Assembly: GCF_036711975.1 (NCBI RefSeq)
Contig: NC_091966.1
Location: 9,307,501 to 9,371,500, forward strand
Direction of reading: 5' to 3'
Source: Onthophagus taurus
Taxonomy: Eukaryota; Arthropoda; Insecta; Coleoptera; Scarabaeidae
DNA: 64,000 bases
A model generated the notes under the pieces. The model saw only the letters and a list, made by a program, of their open reading frames with translations, searched no databases and was not told where the DNA came from. Of this stretch, positions 48,781 to 59,193 are shown one piece after another. Positions within the stretch are counted from its first letter, which is position 1. The number at the start of each line of letters is the position of its first letter. Made by a program: the position numbers and the translations under genes.

Positions 48781-48841
48781 TAAATAAATTTAAAAACATC
48801 AACACAAACGCATCCATAGAGATAAAGCTTTAACAACGAGA

Positions 48842-49966
48842 TTATGCTGGAATAGGAGAATTGGGTCTAGACCCAACTGTGAAATCTTTATACTGAGAAA
48901 ATACACAAATCTGAAAATCAAAAAACATTTAAAAAAAAAATGATTCCACATCTTCCTCATACCCACTTTATCTTTTAGTTGCTGACAAAGCTGCAACCCT
49001 ACAGTAAAAAGAACTAAAACTTCATTTAACCAAGATACAGTACATTCAGCATGGCTGCAATCGTATTTCATAACTCCTTGTACTGAATAAATCTGGTAAG
49101 ATGCCAAAATTAATTTGTGACTTTGAATATAAAAGCTTATAGCCAAATCTTCCGGTAAATTTGGAGCTAATGATTTCTAAAATAAAACTCTATATTAATG
49201 TTTTTTAAGTACTTATTAATATTACCATATTTCTGCTTTTTATTAAATCATCGATAGTTTTCTTCCTTGGGACAATAAGACTTGTTCTCCCCCTTTGTAA
49301 GCTACCCAAAATGTTCCCCAAGATGTGTAAAACTTCATCAGATGATCTAAAATTTGATTTATTTATCAAAAGAATTTTTTAATTTGTGTTGATGAACTTG
49401 CTTAAATTTATAATTTTTACCAACATCATCAATATGATAAATCGCTTGTTGAAGATGGTTTGCAGCATCTTGAACTTGTTGCAACTTCCAAGGATGCTCT
49501 CCTTGTATAGATGCTTTAACAACTTGGCCCAATCTTAAAGCTTTTATATGAATCTCCTATAAATATTAAATATTCCAAAACAATTATTATAAAATTTACT
49601 CTAAAATTCTCTTACAGCATGTGTAATACTATCGCCAGTTAAAACTGCTGAACATTTAAGTAGATCTGGTGCAACATTAAATGTAAATCGATCCTGTTTA
49701 TTAGAATTATCTTTTCCATAAAGTTGAACGGGAAATCGTTGCGCACATTCCTAAAAAATGGTTGTAAAGATAAAATTAAAGTAATAAAAATAATTAATTG
49801 ACTTACCACTAAGACTTGATGAATTTGTTGTAAAGCTGCGTGTACTTCCTTGTGGAGAACCCACTCAAATTCTTTTTGCTAAAATTACAAAGATGTTTTA
49901 AGGTACAATTAGTTAATGTTTTGGACATACCAAATTTAAAGCTTCTTCTTTCTCAAAATCGTTCAT
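48842..49966 (-). CDS. rogdi: Protein rogdi homologue, complete
   Basis: Seven coding exons join in phase to 798 nt (265 codons plus stop): 49966-49931 (MNDFEKEEALNL), 49878-49807 (KEFEWVLHKEVHAALQQIHQ), 49750-49616 (RFPVQLYGKDNSNKQDRF), 49556-49402 (EHPWKLQQVQDAANHLQQAI), 49346-49226 (a segment containing LHILGNILGSLQRGRTSL), 49176-48967 (WLNEVLVLFTVGLQLCQQLK), and 48910-48842 (ICVFSQYKDFTVGSRPNSPI then PA). The long conserved blocks and near-normal length (human ROGDI is 287 residues) make the assignment firm. Rogdi is a soluble alpha-helical/beta protein of neurons and other cells, linked to the RAVE/rabconnectin-3 machinery that assembles V-ATPase. The fourth exon ends in a GC donor (AA|GCAAGT) and the following intron has a normal AG. 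Introns are 48-59 bp. Confidence 0.95.
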
Positions 49967-51980
49967 TTTTAATCGTTCCTCGTCGTGTAATATGTTAAAT
50001 TAAATAAACACATGTCAACACAGGATCGATTAATATCATGTGGAATCTGTCAAAATTACAGGCACGCGCATTAGGTTGACATAGTTTTCTGTAATTTTTA
50101 ACACTACATAGGAATCTGTAACTAACTAAATAAATTCATTTGTGATTAATGTTCATAGAGGGGAATAAAAATAACTTTAAAAAGTATTTTTTATAACATG
50201 CTGATACATATTATAATAACCTGATAACTTATCTTAGAATCAAGTAATAAACATTAAGGATTCAGTTTATCTCAAAAATTGGAACAAAGTTAGTTGAGAA
50301 GACAAATATCTATTTTCGAGTAAATGCCAAAACATATAAAACTTTTTCTCTTATTTTTGCCCTCTTTCTATTACATTATTATGCCAATGGAAACACGAAA
50401 TATGTTATAATGATGATGTTTTTGAACATTTGGTGTTACAGGAATAGGAACGATATATTTATTAGTTTAATACATTGGTTTACGGTATTTATCACTGCCA
50501 AATGTCGAGTTAAATTAGTTTAGTTATAATAAAGGAAAAATTTCGTCAAAATTCTCACAAGCTTATATGTTCCTAATTATTGCGTATTAATTTTTACTAT
50601 TGAAATTCTGATTAAGAAAAAGGTTATTTCTAGACTTATTGATAACAAACAAACAATTACATGAATGCTAGGGACAATATAAAGATATATAAAGTATGTT
50701 TGAACCCGGTGAAAGCAAGATTCAATTTGCGATGATTACAACACTTGTTATATTATTGGGTTCTTCTGAAGCTGCTTCAACAATGACAGCATCGCTATTT
50801 CCAACTCTACTAAAGATCTAGTCATTGCTTTCTCTGACTAGATCTTATTTTTCGTTCCATGATAAGCCGAAAATAATCAAGTTTGATCGTTCACCACGGA
50901 ATAAATAATCAGAAACATAACTTTGCAAAACATTAGTGATTCTTTTAATAAACAACAGACTTCTAATGTTTTAAATAACTAAAAGTCAATGTTTGTGTGC
51001 GCCTATGAAAATATAATAAAATATCGATTCATTTCGACCTCAAGGTCATGATATTGTCGGCTAAACATTAAAATCAACATTAAAAGTGATGTTTCCTTAA
51101 TTAAACAGCCTTAAATAATAATTTTCTTAATAATTATCGACCATTTTCGTTACTTTCCATTTATCCAAGAGGATTAATGTCTGGCTACTTAATTATTCAC
51201 AACTGTCTGGAACATTTTCAATATTGTTCAAAAAATATCTTTCGTATAGCTTCCCAAATTGAGAACTTGGCGGCGTCCTTTATTCAAAATTGTGTGACGA
51301 TTGAGATGATTGTGTGCTATTACAGCTTGCCAGGGACCGCGCTCATAAATTTAACCTTCACTTCTGTTCTTAGGATTGGAGTTCGTCGATTTGGGAATCA
51401 CATCTTTAAATCGGGACGTCGATCCACAGAAACTACCTACCAGTTTTCCTTTATACCATTAATCTACCTGTCTCCAGGTTTTTAGTCTAAGTGAATTCAA
51501 CTTTATTATGTTTAATGCCCTTTTTCAATAACAGTGATATATATCTTATTGTCGGCTTTATTTTGTGATATGTAAATAGCCCTTGACTTGTCTCTTCCCG
51601 GATATGGGTTAAATTACATCCTGGAATTACGTCAGCGTATTGGTAGTATCCAATGATTCTGAATATTGCTTCTTTTATAATGATCTTCAATGCGTTTCTT
51701 CTAAGAAAAATATTTGTAAATTTGAAACCTTACAGTCACTGCAATATGCCTAGTGTACAGAAAACCTACAATTACTGAGTTTTCAACTCTGATATCTAGA
51801 ATGAACTCGCGTTAAATACTCAACAACGCTGTAAACATTTATAAATATAAATTTGAAACTTCAAAGTTAAATTGTTTCTTCTCGTTCCTCCTTCTCCCTT
51901 TCGATTATTCCATATTGACATCCAACTCTTACTCCTTATACTATTCAAACATTTTATCATACCATAAGTACGTAGCTTTT
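49967..51980. other. Intergenic upstream of rogdi, no supported gene
   Basis: This stretch includes the rogdi 5' side. It is AT-rich, and the plus-strand frame at 51177-51485 is open but has no recognisable domain. No promoter motif stands out. Confidence 0.45.
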
Positions 51981-51984
51981 AGGG

Positions 51985-52115
51985 TTGGTGTTAAGCCGTG
52001 CGTCTTTTGAAAAAGTGGTTAGTGTTTCGAATGACATGCTGTAATCAGAATCAAGCTCAAACTGATTGCAAAATGACTTCGAACTTGTTTCTGAAACGTT
52101 AAACATTTTTACAAA
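51985..52115 (-). repeat. Decayed Penelope-like end fragment
   Basis: TTAAGCCGTGCGTCTTTTGA at about 51991 followed by GTTTCGAATGACATGC resembles the left end of copies A and B, and a second partial piece in the same orientation (CTTGTTTCTGAAACGTTAAA) lies at 52084 on. The hammerhead-like motif is no longer intact. Confidence 0.5.
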
Positions 52116-52309
52116 GCACTATGCTGTGTATACGATAAATAGGCTGAGACTTATTGTGTAATCCTGCATCAATTGCTTCGTTGTCCAAAACGCTTCAATT
52201 AACATGTATCAAAGAACCATCATGTATTTTATTTCAGATTTCGTCGTTCCTTCAAACAATTTGTAGAAACATGTACCAATTTCAGAAGTACTTCATTTTA
52301 CACTTTTGG

Positions 52310-52515
52310 GCTGAGTGGCTTTCGAGTTAGGTTGAACCGTGTTGCTTTCGGGTTGGATTGCTTTTGGGTTAACTTGTTTTTGGGTTGCTTTCAGGTGGGC
52401 TTGTTTTTGGGTTGAGTTGGGTTGCTTTCATGTAGGCTTGTTTTCAGATTGGGTTGCTTTTGGTTGAGTTGAATTGCTTTCAGGTTGGCTTGATTTCCGA
52501 TTGGGTTGAGTAGTT
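52310..52515. repeat. GGGTTG-rich minisatellite
   Basis: About ten irregular copies of units such as GGGTTGCTTTCAGGTTGGCT with TTGTTTTTGGGTTGAG lie in tandem. The plus strand is G/T-rich with almost no C except within the unit. Confidence 0.65.
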
Positions 52516-52519
52516 ATCT

Positions 52520-54480
52520 AAACTCTTTCTTTTCCTGGTACCTTTATTCAGTAGCCTTTCTACACCAGTTATATCATTTCTCTTCATATCCACCCCTTTA
52601 AACCTACCCCTTTTTAATTTTACATCCCTTATCACCGTCCTGATACAACAGCTATATAAAATATTTCGTTCAGTATGTTATCGGTATTTTAGTTATGTTA
52701 TTATCCTGTTCTTTATATTTTATTTATATATTTCCTTCCATCCCTTTCTTGCTATATCACCCCGATTTCGGTTTCCTGGCTTTCCTTCACCTCCTGCACC
52801 CTTCCATGCAATGCTATTATACCATCATTCATTTCTTCCCAGTCTAGACCCTACTTTTTTCTAGAAGTCTTTCAAATTCTCTAGTTTTTCCTTATAAGAT
52901 TTCGATAATAAAGATCACTCTACTTGCCGATTGGAGACCATTTCTAATGCGAAATGACACGCGTCCAATCGTGATATATTGGCGACAAGCGACGTTCTTA
53001 ATCGATTTTTGAATTGATATCTCAAATGATATCAATAATACAGACACCACTTCTCTCTGTCTCCGCTCGTGCCAAACGTAAATGTTGAAAAAAGCGCTAA
53101 TGACAGTTTGAAAATAGAGTCATTTTTAAATTTGTTTCTGAAAAGGTTGAAACATGGCATAAATCGAATGTATCTAGTTTTCTCATAGCAAAACCTAAGA
53201 TTATTCATTATGGTACGAAAGGATTTTGTAGATTGGTTCAAATAATTTTAAGAAAAATGTTGATATTAGCAACTATATATCAAATTTCAAAACCTATCCT
53301 TGACACAATTATTAGCAGAAATATTGTCGCAAGTTCAACTGATACGCATTCTTAAAGCTGTTTAATAGAAAACAAGTGTTATTTGTCTACCGTTCTCGTT
53401 CTTTCGGGTTTCGGTGCCAGCGGTATTAAGTTTTGAACGATTGTTTCCTCGCTTTCTTGGAATCGGTCCACATACACTATCCGTATTGTTTCATAAATTA
53501 ACGAACACATTGCGACATTTATAAACAAGCTCTGTTGCATCATGATTCACTTAACACATCAACATTCGTTTTAATTTTTTTGTAGGTCCAAAACTCGTAT
53601 CACTTATTTGACTTTCTGTAATATTGTATTCGTTGGCAATCTCGTGAAGTAACATTTGTTGGATGATATCCACGATTTGTTGGTAATTGTAATGTTAAAT
53701 CGTGGGATGTTCACTAACATCGTTGATTTATTAAGACATTCTTTTCTCGTACACCTGACATAAATTCTTATATGAACCGTACACGGTACGCGTAAATACA
53801 TCCAATCCAAACAAACCGAATGCTTCGGTACATAACCGGTAAGCTCGAGTAACCAAATTTTAAATATACGTTTACCCAAATAAACACTCGACGTTTGAGT
53901 AATTTATTCACATGTTTATGTTTCGCAATGCAGCTGAAATAAGTAAAGCAAAACAATTATTAACAAAAACAAAATCGTAAAATCTGTGGATGAAAATTTA
54001 AATTAAATTAAAAAGGAGAGAAATCGAAACATTGAGTATCTCACTGAATAAGGGCAATAAAATGAATAGAATGCATTGGTGTAGTTGGCGTGAATTAATT
54101 TTATCAACGCTTTTTGGCAACGAGAGTGCGTTTATAAATTATCCTGAACTTAACTGCACCAGTTTAACCGATTCGTGAAAGACGTAACTACAGTGACGTC
54201 CGTGAATGTCCTCGGAAGGATCCGATTCCATCATATCATTATTAATAGAATATTTTTATACATTACATCATTTTATTTTAGTGGTATTCGAAATAACTAA
54301 AAAAATAATCACAAAAATTATTATTAAAATAAGGAATAAATAAGGACAATACAAGAAAAAAACTGAAATAAAATAGTTATTAAGGGTAATGAAATGTGAT
54401 ACATGTCAGAGAGTTTTTGTGGCACAAGGGTTAAATGTGAAATAGTACGTTTTATGAATCGCACTTTCCTCAAGTTTATT
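52520..54480. other. Intergenic, no supported gene
   Basis: 52520-52900 is pyrimidine-rich. At 53128-53180 GTTTCTGAAAAGGTTGAAAC then ATGGCATAAATCGAATG looks like a decayed Penelope-like hammerhead region. The minus-strand frame 53879-53604 has no known domain. The remainder is AT-rich. Confidence 0.45.
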
Positions 54481-54510
54481 CCGTCCAACTCGATGTGAAA
54501 ACCATTTCGC

Positions 54511-54520
54511 CTAAAAATAA
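54511..54520 (+). promoter_or_regulatory. MEF2-type site upstream of troponin C
   Basis: CTAAAAATAA fits the MEF2 consensus YTAWWWWTAR exactly. It lies about 77 bases before the TATA sequence of the troponin C gene. MEF2 is the usual activator of insect muscle genes, so the site is likely to matter, but binding is inferred. Confidence 0.6.
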
Positions 54521-54596
54521 GCGAGAGTAAGCTCGAATACTACCGCTTTCAGGCCATTGGTTTAGATACTACTGGTTAACCAATTGCAAAGCCAGA

Positions 54597-54605
54597 TATA
54601 TAAAT
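54597..54605 (+). promoter_or_regulatory. TATA box of troponin C
   Basis: TATATAAAT lies 192 bases upstream of the troponin C ATG. A start site about 30 bases downstream would give a 5' UTR of roughly 165 bases. It is the only TATA-like sequence in the right place. Confidence 0.55.
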
Positions 54606-54796
54606 TTCACGATTCTATTGTATATCGGGGGCCGAAGCTGGCGCGCTTCTAGAAATCCACTATAACCCAGAAATAATAACGTTTCTCTCCCGCGCGATCC
54701 AACGCCAGTCTTACGCCCAGACTCCATCGAAGAACTCCTTCCTGTTATTGTTGACCCCGTTATTGTATTGTCCATTCACCACCCTCCACAACCAAA

Positions 54797-57700
54797 ATGG
54801 TAGGATTTAGTTTTGGATCAAAAAAATAAACTAACACAAACCAACTTTTTATAGTTGGTTATTTAAATGTGCTTTGTGCTTTTAACATCAGTGGCATTTT
54901 ATTTTTGATTAATTAATATTATAAAGTTTGGTGTTGGTAAGTTAATTTTTAATTATGGAAAAATTAATGGGAACCCAAACTAATACACTATATTAATTAG
55001 AAATCAAAAATAAAAAGAAATTAAAATCACTCGTCCAAAACCCTAAATATTCTATTTCATCTCAAAGTTCAAGTGCATTCATAAATTTTCCATTTACATC
55101 TAAGATCATTAATTAAAAGTAAACATTCTAAAATCAGATGAACCTTTCCAATAAATCGTGTTCCAATGAGATAATTTACGTCAGTTTCTAGAAACACATC
55201 AGTTTAGTTAAAAATATTTCAGCCGAGAAAAACGAGGTAAAATTTAAAAGTTAAAAGGTACTAACGAATGTTTACTCATTTAGTATATTCTGAAAGAGGC
55301 CGTTGGCGTTTTAAAACAACGACAGATTTATTGGGCATTTATCAAAAACCACGTCCTCATTTTCGCTTTGAGTGTTACCATGATAAACGTCCGACACCTG
55401 TTCAGTTGAAAACTCCCTCGCTTGGCACAAGCTACGAAATAACACTAGTACGGCGCTTGGCTTAATAGTACAGTAGGTCATAATGTTCGAATGAACGAAA
55501 CATGATGACATTGTAGGATTTTCTTTTTGTTTGTAGGATGAGTTGCCGCCAGAACAACTCGCAGGTGAGTAATAAAACGAAAAAAAAACGAGATCGGAGA
55601 TGGAGGTGGAGTTCCGATACGGTCCAAATCCGTACCAAAACAAACAGTCTATAAATAATTCATTTGAGTAGGAAAAAATCAAATAAACATTCAATTATGC
55701 GAAAGAGACTTGTTTATTTATCGAGTGGACTTTCTTTACACAAAAAAATTTCAAAAAAAAGATTTAGCTACAAAATTAGAAAATTGTTTAAACTTAAATG
55801 TCATCTTTTATGGAAACTATAAACTAAGTATATTGTTACATATTGGCCAAAATGATTTCAATATATTTTTGGTAACAATCTTTACTATTGTTTTCCATGG
55901 AGACTTAACCAGTAGTATAATTTGTATGGAAACAATCCACATGGCACAGTTGGCATCGAGATATAGAATTGGGGGCACAAGCGACGGCGGTGAAGTAAAC
56001 ATTCGGTGGGAGTAGATTTGTGGTATCCGAAATGTTTTGATCGCCCGTGCAGCTGTTCCATTAGAGCAAGAAACGCGTCCAAGTTATTCTTGTCCCGCAA
56101 TCGGATATCGTGCCTGCGGATCCTGAGGCCTTTGACGAGCCATCGGTACCCATTAAACGGCTCTAAATATAACCGCATAGGTTTCCCATCCGCCATCAAA
56201 CTGATTTTATCGTTTCCGACAGCACCACCCAAAAAAAAAACCGAAATAGATACACCTACACCATATTTTACCGTGCAAAAAAAATAAACGAGAAAATAAA
56301 CTGTTTATATTTAATAATAAAATTGGAATAATTCTCAAAATCGTATTTCAGGCGTTAATGTTCATAATGACCAATAAACACCGCGAACCAATTAGTAGTA
56401 ACCCGATTTGCCAAGTTTTCGAAACGAAAATTGGTCAGTTATTTATTTCTTTGTGTTTGTAAACAGTTCAATTTTCGTTTTGTGTTTATTACTATTTCGC
56501 ATGCAGTTCAACGAAATTTACGATCGAATCAGTTCCAAAAAACGCCCGCTAAATTTTAATACAATTCCGTTAATATCATATCGGTTTTAGTATCCATAAA
56601 TCTGTTAGTTTATAAGAAGTCTATTTTGAGGATACATAAAATCTTCTATTGGTTTTAATATGACATGATATACATCCACTCAAATCAAGTCGATTAGAAA
56701 TTTCTGTTAAGACACATTTAGTAGTTAACTCAATATTTGATTTAACGTTACAGTCTTGAAGAAAGCTTTTGAAGCATTCGACAGTCAAAAATCAGGAAGC
56801 ATACCATGTGATATGGTGTCAGATATTCTTCGTCTTATGGGTCAACCATTCGATAAAAAAATCTTGGAGGAACTCATCGATGAAGTAGATGCAGATAGTA
56901 AGTAAATGATACTATATTTTTTCAATATAATCGAAGCTAATGCAGCTTCAAGTTTTTATATCACAAGATTCTAAATTTTGTTACAAACTATTTAAAAAAA
57001 AAGGGGGTTGCTGATTAGTTTGCGAGACATAATCAAATAAGTTAGCCGGAAGTTTTCAAGATCATGTTTAGAACACTAACTGAAAGGTTGAACGCAGAAT
57101 TGTGCTCGTTACGAGATTGACCTGATTTTGGGAAACCCTGATCAAGGGTCTTGCGATGAAGCACAATAATTATAACCCAACCTAGCTGAAAAACTCTGTT
57201 ATAAAAGAGATGCACATAATTATTGAATCTTTCAAGTATTAACCTAACCTCTAAAAAAATCGATTAATAATTAATTATTTCAACTCATTTAATAGAATCT
57301 GGAAGATTAGAATTTGAAGAATTCGTAACATTAGCCGCAAAATTCATAGTAGAAGAAGATGATGAAGCCATGCAAAAAGAATTAAAAGAAGCGTTCCGTC
57401 TTTATGACAAAGAAGGTAGGTTTGAAATATTTAATACAATCAGCAACATCTTTGGTCATGTTCCAAGTGAGTTTATGTACGTAATGATAGATAACGAACT
57501 CGTTGACATGCCAGAACGTAAATTTACATATCTCCATCACATTGCTTCGTCTAATAATAAAACGAATATTAACGCAAAGGAAATGTAGACGCGAAAATTT
57601 CAATATGCACTCAACTCGCGAAAATATGAGATTTTTTTTTGTGAAGGATTTACCTCATTTCCCCGAATTATTTATACGGATTTTAATGTTGGTTGATGTG

Positions 57701-58386
57701 GTGCCAAGACCACCACTAAGTAATGAATATTATTACATTTACTCACTTTATTTCAAAATTTTCTCACATTATTAAAAGATAATTTCTAATTTAAAAATAA
57801 TTCACCTACTTTTAAAACACTTTAGATATTATTTTATAAGAAAAATTATACTGGAGTGATATATTAACTAAAACTATTCTTGGAACTTTACCAAATGTTG
57901 TTTCATACGATGATATGATTCTATCAAAAGAAACAAACGGTCTTTATTCACAGCGTGTTGTTAATCGTGCGACCAAAAATAATTTTGTTTTAGGCAACGG
58001 TTACATCAAAACGTCGAGTTTAAAAGAAATTCTAAGGGAGTTAGATGATCAACTGACGGACAAAGAATTGGATATGATGATTGAAGAAATTGATACTGAC
58101 GGTTCGGGGACCGTCGACTTTGATGGTAATGTGTATAGCGTTTTTTTTTCTCGAAATATACAGCTCCTCTATTTATAAATTTACGATTTCTAATGCATAA
58201 ACATCGTACGGCTTTCGCGCCGTGCCAGATGACGACGGCCGCGCTTTGTTTTATACATTTCCTCGCTTAATTGGTAGCCAAAAAATAAAGAAAATTTTAT
58301 TTGTCCCTCTTTAACGACAAACATTTTGTTGGGTTACAATTCTTTTTTCTATTATAGAATTCATGGAAATGATGACAGGAGAATGA
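54797..58386 (+). CDS. TpnC: Troponin C, complete
   Basis: Six coding exons join in phase to 456 nt (151 codons plus stop): 54797-54799 (the ATG alone), 55537-55564 (DELPPEQLA), 56754-56897, 57296-57415, 57994-58125, 58358-58386 (ends EFMEMMTGE). All introns are GT-AG. The calcium-binding subunit of thin-filament troponin, it switches contraction. Four EF-hand positions: loop 1 (residues 20-31) and loop 3 (96-107) lack the Glu at position 12 and are probably non-binding. Loop 2 (56-67, [12 protein letters not shown] preceded by V) and loop 4 (132-143, [12 protein letters not shown]) are complete. This two-site pattern, the length, and blocks such as [12 protein letters not shown] and [17 protein letters not shown] are typical of insect TnC. 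Isoform type cannot be fixed from this window. A 57-bp or longer read-through into introns gives false frames after 57415 and 58125. Confidence 0.96.
55570..56750. other. Troponin C intron 2 with an unexplained G+C-richer segment
   Basis: 55950-56230 is richer in G+C and CpG than the rest of the intron. On the minus strand 56232-56005 is open and reads as a plausible 75-residue segment ([20 protein letters not shown] then [20 protein letters not shown]), without a clear splice context or a family that I recognise. It could be a muscle enhancer, an old insertion, or a nested exon. Confidence 0.4.
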
Positions 58387-59190
58387 AAACGCAATCAACC
58401 TCCAATCCGTGCATTTTATTTTTTTAGCTCAAACAACACAAAAGTTCAAATCGATCGCAAGATCTCCATCTCATCCTATTACTACACAGTTCTGATTAAA
58501 TTGATTCCTTCGAAAATTTGTACCGTCATTGATAACAATTTATTCATATTTTTTTGTAATAAATTACACTTACAAGGAAAAACCGCGGTGTAACGTTTAA
58601 ATAGAATTATTATAATTATGTTGGCACACTTCTATTATGTATTGATAATAATAAAATTTACGTTTTAAGTATGACGTCTTTTTTTAATAATTACTTATGC
58701 ATTATTTCTTTGGTAATTATTATAGATAAATATATCACAAAATAAATAGGTGACTTCTCTGCATGCAATGTGTGGTGGTGATTTATCAAAAACTTTCATT
58801 GTTAAAAAAGATAAATATTTATATACCTATATCAGGGTACTTAATAAACATTCCTTTTTAAAGGATGGAACATAAAAATCTTCTACGTTTGAGTCGATTA
58901 AAACAACATATCATTAATTATTAAAACCGATTTGAAATGTGGGAGATCTTTAAGTTCCGCTCTGTATAAAATTTATCGTAGTACACTATTACTCTTTAAA
59001 AATACATTAATAAATGTAAATCATTAAAACATTTCATAAATAATTAATCTCATAAAATACAAATACTTAATACTTTCTAATAAACTTCAAGCTCGAAAAA
59101 AAATGAGTATTATTCATTAAAAATTGTATAAAATATATAATTATTAAAAAATTCACAACTCGAATTTAAAAAAACACCTACCAAATTTCC
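58387..59190. other. 3' region between convergent troponin C and NCKIPSD genes
   Basis: This holds the troponin C 3' UTR, with AATAAA at about 58558 and more AATAA(T)AAAA near 58650 as possible poly(A) signals. On the other strand the NCKIPSD stop (59196-59194) overlaps an AATAAA. No other gene is seen. Confidence 0.5.
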
Positions 59191-59193
59191 TTT

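Noticed and set aside
48911..48966. Read-through tail after QQLKDK in the rogdi gene
   Set aside because: Splicing at 48967/48910 restores the conserved C-terminus ICVFSQYKDFTVGSR, so the read-through frame is intronic.
57370..57775. Open frames after the fourth troponin C exon
   Set aside because: They are read-through of the exon into its intron; the GTAGGT donor at 57416 ends the exon in the correct phase.
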